From Clostridiales bacterium (GTDB lineage Bacteria; Bacillota; Clostridia; Oscillospirales; Oscillospiraceae), in the NCBI GenBank assembly GCA_029010715.1, contig JAQXKZ010000014.1, forward strand, positions 1 to 64,000: DNA of 64,000 nucleotides, in the 5' to 3' direction. Positions within the stretch are counted from its first letter, which is position 1; the number at the start of each line of letters is the position of its first letter. Below are positions 35,384 through 44,496 of this stretch, piece by piece. The position numbers were made by a program, and so were the translations under genes. The notes beneath the pieces were generated by a model. That model saw only the letters and a list, made by a program, of their open reading frames with translations, had not been told where the DNA came from and made no database searches.

Positions 35384-35827
35384 TCAGTTTTTCTTTTCGT
35401 TCAGGTACTTTTCCAGATAACGTACGGCCTGCACATATCCGTCAAAGCCCAGCCCGGCGTAGGTCTTTATACAGGCCATGCCGGCATACGATATCTGCCG
35501 GAACGGCTCGCGGGAGGATACGTCTGAAATATGCACCTCAACGGCCGGTATCGCAACGGCCTTGAGCGCGTCGAGTATCGCGACGCTCGTATGCGTATAG
35601 GCGGCCGGGTTTATAACGATGCCGTCACAGACTCCGTAAGCTTTTTGTATCTCGTCGACAATGTCTCCCTCATGGTTTGACTGAAATATGCTGAGCTCTA
35701 TACCATCCTGCTGCGCTGTACGCCTCAGCAGGCCGCAGAGAGCCGCATAGTCCTGCGAACCGTATATATCCGGCTCACGCAGGCCGAGCAGGTTCAGGTT
35801 GGGGCCGTTTATGACAAGTATCCTCAT
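35384..35827 (-). CDS. aroQ: Type II 3-dehydroquinate dehydratase
   Basis: 147 residues, the normal type II length. It forms 3-dehydroshikimate, step 3 of the shikimate route. Features are ILVINGPNLNLLGLREPDIY with the lid Arg and catalytic Tyr, FQSNHEGDIVDEIQ, VINPAAYTHTSVA, and VEVHISDVSSREPFR with the catalytic His. ATG 35827 overlaps the aroE-aroK stop (ATGA); a longer frame to 35842 would overlap more and has no advantage. Confidence 0.95.
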   Translation of the reverse strand: MRILVINGPNLNLLGLREPDIYGSQDYAALCGLLRRTAQQDGIELSIFQSNHEGDIVDEIQKAYGVCDGIVINPAAYTHTSVAILDALKAVAIPAVEVHISDVSSREPFRQISYAGMACIKTYAGLGFDGYVQAVRYLEKYLNEKKN

Positions 35828-37047
35828 GCGAGCTGTCTCCAAATACTGTCCGCGCAGGCCTCGGGAGTGCCGTTGTTATCGGCGGTAATGTCCGCGAAAG
35901 CTTCATACAGCGGTACCCTGCGGCGGTACATCTCATGCAGATCCGCCGTCGCGGACAGAGGCCGTCCATCGCGCGGGAGGCTGTCCGTGTTCCTCTGAAG
36001 CCAGACTATCACGCCGTTCTGGTGCAGCAGCGCGTAATTTCTGTCGACGGTGACGCACCCGCCGCCTGTCGCGATTATCGCACCGGAGCCCTTGCCGGCA
36101 TCAGATATCAGCTCGGTCTCCAGCTTCCGGAAACCTGCCTCGCCGCCTTGGGCGAATATCTCGGGTATGGACATTCCGGCACGCTCGACAATCATCTCGT
36201 CGATATCCAGCACCCTGCGTCCGGTCTTTTCGCTCAGCAGACGCGCGACCGTAGTTTTTCCGGAGCCCGGCATACCTATGAGCACTATGTTCTCCATATC
36301 GCGTGCGAGTACGCGCTCGATACGGTCGATCTCACTGTCGTCGACCGACGCGCCGGTAAACAGCTCGCTGCTGCGCTTCGCCTGAGCAACAAGCATGTAC
36401 AGGCCGTTGCCGAATTTGATATCCAGCTCTTCCGCCTGTAGCAGCAGCGCTGTACGCGCCGGGTTATACACGACGTCCAGCACCGCGCGGCAGTTCGGAA
36501 AGACCCGGAGGTCTAGCGCACTTTTGCCGGTGTTAGGATACATGCCGAGCGGCGTAGTGTTGACAATGAGCTCCGCGTCTTCATGCAGGGAGAGATTGCC
36601 GTAGTTGTTCTCTCCGCTGCGGCTGATGATCACGGTGTGCGCGCCAAGCCGTTCAAGCACGGCGTGCACCGAAGCGCACGCGCCGCCGTTGCCGAGTATG
36701 AGCGCTTTTTTCCCCGACACGTCTATGCCGTTTTTCATAACAAGCCGCTCAAAGCCGAACATGTCGGTGTTATCGCCGTATATGCTCCCGTCGCCTCTGC
36801 GGACAAGGGTGTTCACGCTGCCCGACAGGCGCGCGTTCTCACCGAGCTCCGCACAGAAGGGCACGACTGCCTTCTTATACGGTATGGTCACGTTCAGGCC
36901 GTCCCAGTCGCCGTTTTCGATAAAGTCCCCTAGCCGGTCCGGAGCCACCTCAAAGAGCCTGTAGCCGTAATCGGCGAGCATCCCGTGTATGGCCGGAGAA
37001 TAGCTGTGGCCCAGCTTTTCGCCGAGCAGTCCGCATTTAAGCATCAT
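35824..37047 (-). CDS. aroE-aroK: Bifunctional shikimate dehydrogenase / shikimate kinase
   Basis: 407 residues fusing two successive enzymes. Residues 1-245 are AroE: substrate loop SYSPAIHG, NVTIPYKKA (Lys58) and GDNTD (91-95), with the NADP loop LILGNGGACASV. Residues 252-407 are AroK: P-loop LIGMPGSGKTTVA (Lys264), DIDEMI, and GGG at 328-330, with the lid RPLSA. It reduces dehydroshikimate and phosphorylates shikimate. The start overlaps the pheA stop. Separate genes are the usual arrangement; the fused order E-K is less common. Confidence 0.93.
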   Translation of the reverse strand: MMLKCGLLGEKLGHSYSPAIHGMLADYGYRLFEVAPDRLGDFIENGDWDGLNVTIPYKKAVVPFCAELGENARLSGSVNTLVRRGDGSIYGDNTDMFGFERLVMKNGIDVSGKKALILGNGGACASVHAVLERLGAHTVIISRSGENNYGNLSLHEDAELIVNTTPLGMYPNTGKSALDLRVFPNCRAVLDVVYNPARTALLLQAEELDIKFGNGLYMLVAQAKRSSELFTGASVDDSEIDRIERVLARDMENIVLIGMPGSGKTTVARLLSEKTGRRVLDIDEMIVERAGMSIPEIFAQGGEAGFRKLETELISDAGKGSGAIIATGGGCVTVDRNYALLHQNGVIVWLQRNTDSLPRDGRPLSATADLHEMYRRRVPLYEAFADITADNNGTPEACADSIWRQLA

Positions 37048-38186
37048 ATCACCTCACTGTAGCTGCCAAGATAGGTAAAGCTCTCACAAATGCTGTCCAG
37101 CTCTCCCATAAGCTGTATGAATTTCGGAGAATAGACAGGTACATCCAGATCGAAGTAGAACATAAACTCAAAGTCGCGGTCAGGTATCGGGCGGCTTTCG
37201 AGCTTGTTGAGGTTGATGTCCAGGGCATAAAAGCGGGACAGCAGCTTATACAGCGTGCCCGGCCTGTGCGCCAGCGTAACCATAAGGCTAGTGCGGTTCG
37301 CGCCCGGATATATCTCCAGGTCTTTCGATATGCAGATGAAGCGGGTATAGTTGTTGCTGCGGTCCTGCACGTTTTCTCTGATGCAGTCGAGGCCGTAGAG
37401 CCTTGCACAGTCGCGCGAGGAGAGCGCGGCGATATCGTCTCTGCCGGACTCCGCGACCAGCTTTGCGGCCATCGCGGTGTTGTCGCAGGCAGTCACTTTC
37501 ACTCCGGGCATGGTCTGCAGAAAGCCGCGGCACTGTGCTATTGCCTGCTCGTGGGAATATATCTCCTTTATATTTTCAACCTTCACGCCCGGCTTTGCTA
37601 GCAGGCTGTGATCTATCTTCAGGCGCACGCTGCGCACGATGCTGAAACGGTGGCGCATCATGAGATCGTAGACCGTATTCACCGAACCGGCCGTGCTGTT
37701 TTCCAGCGGGATAACGCCGTAGCGGCACAGTCCCTTCTCTATCGCGGAGAACACCGCGTCAAAGCTGGAGAAGTACAGGGTGTTCGCGCTGCGCATGAGC
37801 TTGCTGCAGGCGATCTGGGAATAAGCTCCCTCGATGCCCTGACAGGCGACCGCTGCGCGCTCCGGAAACAGAGGCGGAGTGTTTTTCACGGCGTCCTCTA
37901 TGCGCGCCGTGACTTCCGTACCGGTACCTATCAGACGGTTCTGATAGCTGCGGCTGAGCTCGAATATGAGCGAGTACAGCAGCTCCGTATAATCGCGAAG
38001 CTCCGCCGGACTCTGTTCCGAGACGCTGTGAAGCTTCTCACGCTCCCTCCTGACGTCAAGCACCGGCAGACTGTTTTCCTTTTTATACTCCGCCAGCCTT
38101 CCGGCGACCTCCATACGCTCGGCAAAGAGCTTTACAAGCTGTTCGTCGATGCGGTCTATCTGCTTTCTGTAATCGCTTCTGTCCAT
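37044..38186 (-). CDS. pheA: Bifunctional chorismate mutase / prephenate dehydratase
   Basis: 380 residues. The N-terminal AroQ-type chorismate mutase (about 1-85, YRKQIDRIDEQLVKLFAER) is followed by prephenate dehydratase (about 105-285, AACQGIEGAYSQIA and the catalytic TRF in NNYTRFICIS) and a C-terminal ACT domain (about 295-375, PGTLYKLLSRF and LESRP) that binds Phe for feedback inhibition. It makes phenylpyruvate from chorismate. The gap to aroC is 6 bases. Confidence 0.95.
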   Translation of the reverse strand: MDRSDYRKQIDRIDEQLVKLFAERMEVAGRLAEYKKENSLPVLDVRREREKLHSVSEQSPAELRDYTELLYSLIFELSRSYQNRLIGTGTEVTARIEDAVKNTPPLFPERAAVACQGIEGAYSQIACSKLMRSANTLYFSSFDAVFSAIEKGLCRYGVIPLENSTAGSVNTVYDLMMRHRFSIVRSVRLKIDHSLLAKPGVKVENIKEIYSHEQAIAQCRGFLQTMPGVKVTACDNTAMAAKLVAESGRDDIAALSSRDCARLYGLDCIRENVQDRSNNYTRFICISKDLEIYPGANRTSLMVTLAHRPGTLYKLLSRFYALDINLNKLESRPIPDRDFEFMFYFDLDVPVYSPKFIQLMGELDSICESFTYLGSYSEVI

Positions 38187-38192
38187 TTCTCT

Positions 38193-39263
38193 TTACCTCG
38201 CTTCCTTTTTTCTGCCGAGCAGAGCGTCATACACGGCGAGCGCCGCAGCGGCCTCCACGCAGGGAAGAGCACGCGGTACTATGCACGGGTCATGCCGGCC
38301 GCGTATCTCCAGTGTCTGTTCCTCCAGTGTCTCCATATTCACGCTGCGCTGCGCCCGCGCTATCGAGGGCGTCGGCTTGAAAGCCACGCGGAACGTGAGC
38401 GGCATACCGTCGGTGATGCCTCCGAGGATACCGCCGCAGTTATTCGTCAGGGTCTCTATACGCCCGTCCCGGACGCAGAAGGGGTCGTTGTTCACGCTGC
38501 CGCGCATACGCGCCGCGGAAAAGCCCGCGCCGAACTCCACGCCCTTGACGGCCGGAATACCGAAAACTATCGCGGCGATACGGTTTTCCATGCCGCCGAA
38601 CATCGGATCGCCGAGTCCGGCAGGCAGGCCGAGCACCCTGCACTCGACTACGCCGCCTACGGAATCGCCCCCGGCCCTTGCCGCCGCGATGCGCTCACGC
38701 ATCAGTGCGCCGCGCTTGTCGGAAACCGTCGGAAAGCTCTTTTCCGCGAGGCTTTCGCTCAATTCGCCCTCGTCGTCCACATCGGCCACAGAGGCTATCC
38801 TTGCAATGACGCTTATCCCCTCCCCGGCAAGAAGCTGCAGGCATATACCTCCGGCAAGGCAGAGCGGGGCGGTCAGGCGGCCGGAGAAGTGCCCTCCGCC
38901 CGCGTAGTCCTGTGCGCCGCCATACTTCATCTGAGCGGTGAAATCCGCATGTCCGGGGCGCGGAAGAACTCTCAGCCCGCTGTAATCCTGCGAGCGGGTG
39001 TCTGTGTTGCGTATGATCGCCGTAAGCGGAGCGCCGCACACGGTGTCGCCGACGAGGCCGGATATGAACTCCGGCATATCCTTTTCGCGTCTGGCAGTGG
39101 AATACTCGTTTTTTCCGGGCGCCCTGCGCTCCATGAAACGGTAAAGCCTGTCAAAATCTATCCTGCTGCCGGCAGGTATGCCCTCCAGCGTCATGCCTAT
39201 CGCCGGGGAGTGTGACTGGCCGAATATGCTCAGGCGTATGTTTTCTCCGTAGGTGCTGCTCAT
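38193..39263 (-). CDS. aroC: Chorismate synthase
   Basis: 356 residues, FMN-dependent. Signatures are IFGQSHSPAIGMTLEGIPAG, TARREKDMPEFISG, RPGHADFTAQMKYG, GGGHFSGRLTAPL and RHDPCIVPRALP. It eliminates phosphate from EPSP to give chorismate. The start codon overlaps the aroA stop (ATGA). Confidence 0.96.
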   Translation of the reverse strand: MSSTYGENIRLSIFGQSHSPAIGMTLEGIPAGSRIDFDRLYRFMERRAPGKNEYSTARREKDMPEFISGLVGDTVCGAPLTAIIRNTDTRSQDYSGLRVLPRPGHADFTAQMKYGGAQDYAGGGHFSGRLTAPLCLAGGICLQLLAGEGISVIARIASVADVDDEGELSESLAEKSFPTVSDKRGALMRERIAAARAGGDSVGGVVECRVLGLPAGLGDPMFGGMENRIAAIVFGIPAVKGVEFGAGFSAARMRGSVNNDPFCVRDGRIETLTNNCGGILGGITDGMPLTFRVAFKPTPSIARAQRSVNMETLEEQTLEIRGRHDPCIVPRALPCVEAAAALAVYDALLGRKKEAR

Positions 39264-40513
39264 CTCACGACCTCCAGTGATGAAAAGTCATCCCAGAACC
39301 GGGGATATGATTTCTGTACGCATTGCGGGGCGAGCACGCTCACCGGTCCGCGGCAGACACAGGCCGCGACAGCCGCCGCCATCGCTATGCGGTGGTCGCC
39401 GCAGGAGTCGACGGTGCCTCCGTCAAGCGCCGGCCGGCCGTTTATCACAAGGCCGTCGTCAGTCACGCTCACGTCCGCCCCCAGTCCGGTTAGCATCCCG
39501 GCAGTGCTTTCCAGCCTGTCGGACTCCTTAAGGCGCAGGCGGCCGGCGTTGACAAATCGAGTCACGCCCTCAGCCGCCGCGGCTACTACGCTCAGAGCCG
39601 GGACAAGATCCGGTATCATCGAAGCGTCGACGGTCTGTCCGCGCAGTTTTCCGCGCCGGACTGTAATTTCTGTCTCCCCGGCCGACACCTCCGCGCCGAA
39701 GCCGGCGAGTATTTCGGCGATCCGGCGGTCTCCCTGCACGGAGTTTCCGCGCAGTCGGGTGACGGTGACGCCTCGGTCGGACAGCGCGCCGGCACAGAGG
39801 AAGAAGGCCGCGTTCGAATAGTCCCCCTCCACCGTAAGGGCCGCAGGCATACGGAATGTCTGTCCGCCGGGGATAAGGTAGCACCCGGCGCTTCCGTCCA
39901 TGCGCACGCCCGCGCGCTGCAGCGCTTCAAGCGTCATGGAGACATAGCCGGCCGATTCAAGCGGCCCCTCGATATGAAGCGCACTGTCCCCCGAAAGCAG
40001 GGGCAGAGCCATAAGCAGGCCCGAAACATACTGCGACGAGACGTTTCCGGGAAGCGTATACTCCCCCGCCCTCAGCCTGCCGGAGAAGCGCAGTCTGTCG
40101 CCATCGCGGCATATATTCATACCGTGGGACATGAGCTCCGAATCGTAGGGGTGAAGCGGGCGCTCCGGGAGGCGTCCCTCCATGACGAAGCAGCCCTCCG
40201 CGCCGAGAGCTCCCGCAACAGGGAGCAGGAAGCGGAGCGTCGAGCCGCTCTCTCCGCAGCGCAGGGTACAGCCGCTCTTATCCCAGCAGCGGACCGGCTC
40301 CACATGTATAATGCTTCCGGTTACGCTTATGCCGGCGCCGAGCGCGTTGAGACAATCCGCTGTCGCCAGTATATCCTTCGACATTCCGTCGCAGTAAATA
40401 TCCGACGACCGCTCCGAGAGGGCGGCGCATATAAGATAACGGTGTGCCTGTGATTTTGAGGCCGGGATCTTAACGCTGCCGCGGCGCATACCGGGCAATA
40501 CAGTCCGGGTCAT
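39260..40513 (-). CDS. aroA: EPSP synthase (3-phosphoshikimate 1-carboxyvinyltransferase)
   Basis: 417 residues, two inverse barrel domains. The PEP/shikimate-phosphate site is seen in KIPASKSQAHRYLICAA and CGESGSTLRFLLPV. The second half has VEGDYSNAAFFLCAG, then VKESDRL-type text (LRLKESDRLESTAGM) and DHRIAMAAAV. The G-x-x-x-x-T motif of glyphosate-sensitive class I enzymes is not clear; the overall pattern looks class II/intermediate. ATG 40513 overlaps the aroB stop. A frame to 40537 lies inside aroB. Confidence 0.95.
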   Translation of the reverse strand: MTRTVLPGMRRGSVKIPASKSQAHRYLICAALSERSSDIYCDGMSKDILATADCLNALGAGISVTGSIIHVEPVRCWDKSGCTLRCGESGSTLRFLLPVAGALGAEGCFVMEGRLPERPLHPYDSELMSHGMNICRDGDRLRFSGRLRAGEYTLPGNVSSQYVSGLLMALPLLSGDSALHIEGPLESAGYVSMTLEALQRAGVRMDGSAGCYLIPGGQTFRMPAALTVEGDYSNAAFFLCAGALSDRGVTVTRLRGNSVQGDRRIAEILAGFGAEVSAGETEITVRRGKLRGQTVDASMIPDLVPALSVVAAAAEGVTRFVNAGRLRLKESDRLESTAGMLTGLGADVSVTDDGLVINGRPALDGGTVDSCGDHRIAMAAAVAACVCRGPVSVLAPQCVQKSYPRFWDDFSSLEVVR

Positions 40514-41568
40514 TTCACTCCACCCGCCTTCATCCACTCACGCAGCTGCGCGGGCGTCACCGGCTCGATACGGCAGCGGCCTATCCGCTCCGGAACTATG
40601 AGCCGCACCGTGCTGCCGTCTGACTTCTTGTCAGACAGGGCCGCCTCCAGCATGTCATCCAGCGGGTAGTCCGTCTCCGTTGGCAGGCCGTACTGAGTGA
40701 GTATGGTCTCCACGGCTTTGGCCGTCCCTTTCTCACACACGCCCATTTTCTCCGCCGCGCGGCTTACAGCCGCCATACCCATCGCCACGGCCTGACCGTG
40801 CAGGACGGTATAGCCGCTGCAGGCCTCGACGGCGTGACCGAAGGTATGCCCGAGATTCAGAAGCATTCTGTCACCGCGGTCAAACTCGTCGCGCGCGACC
40901 AGATCGCGCTTCATAGCGACGCACTTTTCAATAACATACTCCGTCTGTTCGCGTATCGGCTGCAGGAGCAGCGAATCAAAAAAAACGGAGTCGCCTATAA
41001 CGGCATATTTTATTACCTCTGCGCTCCCGCAGCGGTACTCCTCCTCAGGAAGAGTGTTCAGAAAATCCGTGTCGCACAGCACGGCCAGCGGCTGGTGAAA
41101 GCACCCGGCCTGATTTTTGCCGTGCTCAAGATTGACCGCGGTCTTGCCGCCGACCGAGGAATCGACCGCCGCCAGAAGCGAGGTGGGAATCTGGATATAG
41201 CCGATCCCGCGCTGATAGGTCGCCGCGGCGAAACCCGTCAGGTCACCGACAACGCCGCCGCCGAGCGCAGCCATGACATCGCTGCGGCTTATATGGTTTA
41301 CACACATGAATTCGAGCAGTCGCTCATACTCCGCGATACACTTGGAGTGTTCGCCGTGCGGCACGGTGTAGCTCAGTACCCGCGCGCCGGCCTGTTCCAG
41401 TCTCTCCCGCACAGCCTCTCCGTACAGAGGGGCCACATTGTCGTCCGAGACGAGCACCACGCTGCGACCCGCGCAGAACGGCCGGGCCAGTCGGTCAATG
41501 CTGCCAAGCAGTCCGGAGCCGACCAGTATGTTATAGCTTCTCGATGCGTTTACACGTATGGTCCTCAT
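40510..41568 (-). CDS. aroB: 3-dehydroquinate synthase
   Basis: 352 residues. It cyclises DAHP to 3-dehydroquinate with NAD+ and a divalent metal. Features include VPHGEHSKCIAEYERLLE, ALGGGVVGDLTGFAA and the conserved IQIPTSLLAAVDSSVGGKTA, with metal ligands in LNLGHTFGHAVE. The stop of tyrA overlaps its start by one base. Confidence 0.95.
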   Translation of the reverse strand: MRTIRVNASRSYNILVGSGLLGSIDRLARPFCAGRSVVLVSDDNVAPLYGEAVRERLEQAGARVLSYTVPHGEHSKCIAEYERLLEFMCVNHISRSDVMAALGGGVVGDLTGFAAATYQRGIGYIQIPTSLLAAVDSSVGGKTAVNLEHGKNQAGCFHQPLAVLCDTDFLNTLPEEEYRCGSAEVIKYAVIGDSVFFDSLLLQPIREQTEYVIEKCVAMKRDLVARDEFDRGDRMLLNLGHTFGHAVEACSGYTVLHGQAVAMGMAAVSRAAEKMGVCEKGTAKAVETILTQYGLPTETDYPLDDMLEAALSDKKSDGSTVRLIVPERIGRCRIEPVTPAQLREWMKAGGVK

Positions 41569-42398
41569 CAGCCGTCCACCAGTTCCTTCCGTTCCTTGCC
41601 CTCTCTGAGAAGCCTCACAAGCTCCTCCTCGTCCCCTGCGGCAATAGCCGTTCTGTATTCCTGCAGGTTGGCTATAAGCAGATCCAGCTCGCGCACCAGA
41701 TTGTCTCCGTTGTCAAGAAACAGCTCCGCCCACATGCCCGGGCTGAGCCATGCAACGCGGGTCATATCCTTATAGCTGCCGGCAGAGAAGCCCTTATGCT
41801 CCAGCGCGGTCGGGCTCTTTATATAGGCGCTGGACACGACGTGGGCAAGCTGCGAAGTGAAGGCTATCATCTCGTCGTGCTTCTCCGCAGTCGTCACGGA
41901 TATGCTGGCAAAGCCGGCCGGAGTCAGCAGCTCCTTTACGCGGCTGAGCAGAGCTATGTCGTCAAAGCCCGGCGGAACGATCACCATAGGCGCCCCGCGA
42001 AACAGGTCCGCCGTTGAATATTTAAAGCCGGAATACTGTTTGCCGGCCATCGGGTGGCCTCCGAGATAGGTAAAGCCGTATTCTTTTGCTATCGGAAACG
42101 CCGCGGCCGTGACCTCGCGCTTGGTGCCGCAGCAATCTATGACTACCGGATGCGGTCCGAAGTGAGGTCCCATACGGCGCAGATAATCCACCGCCGCCTG
42201 CGGATATACGCAGATCAGCACGAGGTCGCATTCGGAGACGTTCTGCTCGGTCAGCTCGTCGTTGATAACGCCGCTGATGCCTGCGAAGCTCAGGATGGAG
42301 CGGCTTCTGTTCGTGGCAAGGACCCTGTGTCCCGCCGCCTTATATGCCTTTGCAAAGGAACCTCCTATGAGTCCCAATCCTACTATGCCGACCGTCAT
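41568..42398 (-). CDS. tyrA: Prephenate dehydrogenase
   Basis: 276 residues. The N-terminal NAD site is [16 protein letters not shown]. The family's active-site segment reads [15 protein letters not shown], with the conserved His of G-H-P-M-A-G, and a helical dimer domain follows. It makes 4-hydroxyphenylpyruvate. There is no ACT domain, so feedback by Tyr would need another site or control at DAHP synthase or transcription. Its start overlaps the aroF stop (ATGA). Confidence 0.94.
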   Translation of the reverse strand: MTVGIVGLGLIGGSFAKAYKAAGHRVLATNRSRSILSFAGISGVINDELTEQNVSECDLVLICVYPQAAVDYLRRMGPHFGPHPVVIDCCGTKREVTAAAFPIAKEYGFTYLGGHPMAGKQYSGFKYSTADLFRGAPMVIVPPGFDDIALLSRVKELLTPAGFASISVTTAEKHDEMIAFTSQLAHVVSSAYIKSPTALEHKGFSAGSYKDMTRVAWLSPGMWAELFLDNGDNLVRELDLLIANLQEYRTAIAAGDEEELVRLLREGKERKELVDG

Positions 42399-43396
42399 CT
42401 GACCGCCTCCCTGACCGCGCGTATCCGTCCTGCCAGCACGTCATATTCCTCGGGACGCAGCGACTGCGCTCCGTCACAGAGGGCGTGCAGCGGGTCGTTG
42501 TGGACCTCGATGATAAGACCGTCGGCACCGCCGGCCGCGGCGGCCAGAGCCATGGGCGGCACAAGACGGGCAATGCCGGTGGCATGGCTCGGGTCTACAA
42601 TGACAGGCAGATGCGTCAGCTCGTGGAGCATGGGCACCGCCGCAAGGTCCAGAGTATTGCGGGTGTAATCGTCAAAGGTGCGAATACCGCGCTCACAGAG
42701 AATGATCTGCTCGTTGCCGTTGGCCATGATGTATTCAGCGCTCATAAGCAGCTCCTTGAGCGTATTGGCAAGGCCGCGCTTGAGGAGTATGGGCTTATGC
42801 AGGCGGCCCAGCTCCTGCAGCAGGTCAAAGTTCTGCATGTTGCGAGCGCCCACCTGAAGCACGTCCACATCGTCGAAAAGCGGCAGATCCGTGACGCTCA
42901 TGATCTCGGTCACGATAGGCAGGCCGGTCTCTCTTCTAGCGATCTTCAGCAGCTCCAGGCCCGTAGCCTTCAGGCCCTGGAAGTCATAGGGCGAGGTGCG
43001 CGGCTTGAACGCCCCGCCGCGCAGCATGTTTGCGCCCGAGGCTTTGACCGCTTTGGCAATACCGACGATCTGCTCCTCGGACTCGACCGAGCAGGGACCG
43101 GCGATCATGCAGAAATGGCCCGAGCCTATTTTCACATCCCCGATCTCAACGACGGTATCCTCCGGATGAAATTTTCTGTTGCAGCACTTAAAGGGTTCGC
43201 TGACGCGCTTGACGGTATCCACGATGTCGAGACTCGCAACGAGATCCATATCCACCTTATTGGTGTCGCCGACCAGACCGAGGACGGTCTGATACATACC
43301 TTCGGATACATGTACGGTCAGCCCCATGCTCTCCAGCCATTCAATGAGCTGATGCTTACGCTCTTTGCTTACATTCGCCTTCAGTGCAACAATCAT
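42395..43396 (-). CDS. aroF: 3-deoxy-7-phosphoheptulonate (DAHP) synthase
   Basis: 333 residues, type I-beta DAHP synthase, first enzyme of the pathway. The N-terminal ferredoxin-like regulatory domain (about 1-70, [20 protein letters not shown]) precedes the barrel ([38 protein letters not shown], and [12 protein letters not shown] with a metal ligand). The N-terminal domain is the feedback site for aromatic amino acids in relatives. ATG 43396 was chosen because GGAG lies 9 bases upstream. It is the first structural gene after the attenuator. Confidence 0.96.
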   Translation of the reverse strand: MIVALKANVSKERKHQLIEWLESMGLTVHVSEGMYQTVLGLVGDTNKVDMDLVASLDIVDTVKRVSEPFKCCNRKFHPEDTVVEIGDVKIGSGHFCMIAGPCSVESEEQIVGIAKAVKASGANMLRGGAFKPRTSPYDFQGLKATGLELLKIARRETGLPIVTEIMSVTDLPLFDDVDVLQVGARNMQNFDLLQELGRLHKPILLKRGLANTLKELLMSAEYIMANGNEQIILCERGIRTFDDYTRNTLDLAAVPMLHELTHLPVIVDPSHATGIARLVPPMALAAAAGGADGLIIEVHNDPLHALCDGAQSLRPEEYDVLAGRIRAVREAVR

Positions 43397-43451
43397 GATA
43401 ATTATCTCCTGTTCTGTGGATTGGTTTCCCGCCGCCATTGCGCGGCGGAAT

Positions 43452-43484
43452 AAAAAACGCGGCACAGGCGTAACCTGTGCCGCG
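43452..43484 (-). terminator. Attenuator hairpin of the aromatic operon
   Basis: On the minus strand a perfect 11-bp stem (CGCGGCACAGG/CCTGTGCCGCG) with a 5-base loop is followed by six T residues. It lies 33 bases after the leader peptide stop and 56 bases before the aroF start, so it can only act as a regulated terminator for the aro operon. Confidence 0.85.
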
Positions 43485-43516
43485 TAATAAGCAAAAATTA
43501 TAGCCCTATCAACGCA

Positions 43517-43591
43517 TCACAAATTACCCCTACCGAAAAAGCCGGTAAAGTATACGTAAGCGTAATAGGTAAAGCTGAAACGAGCGTCCAT
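43517..43591 (-). CDS. Phe/Tyr-rich leader peptide of the aromatic operon
   Basis: A 24-residue ORF on the minus strand, beginning MDARFSFTYYAYVYF and ending in GRGNL. Nine residues are aromatic: Phe 5, 7, 15, 18, 19 and Tyr 9, 10, 12, 14; there is no Trp. AGGAG (43602-43598) lies 6 bases before the ATG. It sits between a near-consensus promoter and the attenuator hairpin. Ribosome stalling at Phe/Tyr codons when charged tRNA is scarce would let transcription pass the hairpin into aroF. I could not identify the alternative antiterminator stem by eye. The peptide itself is probably not functional once made. Confidence 0.85.
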   Translation of the reverse strand: MDARFSFTYYAYVYFTGFFGRGNL

Positions 43592-43649
43592 TGTGTTCTC
43601 CTGAAATAAGACCGGCATATACTCCCGGCCATTTTCATTTACGCAAGCG

Positions 43650-43678
43650 ATTATAGCAGTTTCCAAACCCGAAGTCAA
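43650..43678 (-). promoter_or_regulatory. Promoter of the aromatic operon
   Basis: On the minus strand, -35 TTGACT (43678-43673), a 17-base spacer and a consensus -10 TATAAT (43655-43650). It lies about 60 bases before the leader peptide start. Confidence 0.8.
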
Positions 43679-43806
43679 GACGACAAGTTCAATATAACTC
43701 ACTATTTTTGCGATTCTGTTGACTTTTGCCTGTTTCCCGATTCTGTCCGGCGCCTGTTTTCGCCGATACGCACAAAGGCGTGCACACGCGCCTGAGCATG
43801 CGCGAG

Positions 43807-43837
43807 ACGAGCCGCTGCGCCCTGCGCAGCGGCTCGT
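43807..43837. other. Perfect hairpin in the intergenic gap upstream of the aro promoter
   Basis: A 14-bp stem (ACGAGCCGCTGCGC/GCGCAGCGGCTCGT) with a CCT centre. Neither strand has a U-tract after it, so it is not a typical terminator. It lies after the zinc-ribbon gene and before the aro promoter. Confidence 0.4.
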
Positions 43838-43892
43838 AAAACCTGTCATGTAATTGAACAGCTCCGCGGCCGTATACGCAGCGGTTAAAGCT

Positions 43893-44132
43893 TCATTGAT
43901 CTTTCGTTGTCTCCCGGTCGTAGTATTCCCAGCTGAGCCTCTGTCCGCAGCGGTCGCAGAAGGAAACATATTCTCTGTCAATCGTAACAGCGCAGCGTGG
44001 ACAGACCGCATAATATGAACCGGACAGCTCCCTCTTTTCCATTACAGGTCTCGGCTCTCTGAATCCGGATAGCGTAATAAGCTGTCTGAACATAATGGCA
44101 AAGGTATTCCCGTGAGCATACAGCTTATGCAT
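43893..44132 (-). CDS. Small zinc-ribbon protein
   Basis: 79 residues with two C-x-x-C knuckles, VCPRCAVTIDREYVSFC and DRCGQRLSWEYYDRE (split here), forming a rubredoxin-like zinc ribbon in the C-terminal half. The N-terminal part is basic and unassigned. It overlaps the upstream HTH gene by 8 bases. Such pairs occur on mobile elements, but none is visible here. Function unknown. Confidence 0.65.
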   Translation of the reverse strand: MHKLYAHGNTFAIMFRQLITLSGFREPRPVMEKRELSGSYYAVCPRCAVTIDREYVSFCDRCGQRLSWEYYDRETTKDQ

Positions 44133-44496
44133 TATTATCAGACTCCTCTTTTTCTGAATTCACTTTTCTTTCGAGTTTGTAAAGGGCATCAGATACGTTG
44201 AGGATCGTTTCTCTCAGCTTTCCGAAATCATCTGCTATCGGGTAAAGCAGCGGATGAACCATATCTTCAGAAAGACCTTCCGGGAGGACCGGTCCGGACA
44301 CCAGCTGCGCCGGTGTTATACCCAGCTTTTCGGACACGAGCTCTATCGTATCCGCCCGCATGTTGCAGTCTTCATTGAGATAGTCCTGCAGCGAGGTTTT
44401 TCCTATACCAAGCTCCTTGGAAAATTCGACCACGCTTAGGTTTCTTTCTTCCATCGCCGATTTAATCGCGGCCGCAATATTCTTCTGTATTTTCAA
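44125..44496 (-). CDS. XRE-family helix-turn-helix regulator
   Basis: 123 residues. The Cro/CI-type HTH occupies about 5-60: IAAAIKSAMEERNLSVVEFS, then KELGIGKTSLQDYLNED. A C-terminal helical/dimerisation segment follows. I prefer the TTG start at 44496, preceded by GAGGTG with 6-base spacing, over GTG at 44505. The TTG overlaps the stop of a short upstream frame (TTGA), which suggests a three-gene unit with the zinc-ribbon gene downstream. Codon use is less biased than in neighbours. Confidence 0.8.
   Translation of the reverse strand: MKIQKNIAAAIKSAMEERNLSVVEFSKELGIGKTSLQDYLNEDCNMRADTIELVSEKLGITPAQLVSGPVLPEGLSEDMVHPLLYPIADDFGKLRETILNVSDALYKLERKVNSEKEESDNNA

Noticed and set aside
37608-39215. 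A 535-codon open frame opposite pheA and aroC
   Set aside because: Antisense to two clear enzymes; composition is the reverse complement of their codon bias. No family match.
43807-43837. Terminator of the zinc-ribbon gene
   Set aside because: The stem is perfect but neither strand has a U-tract after it.
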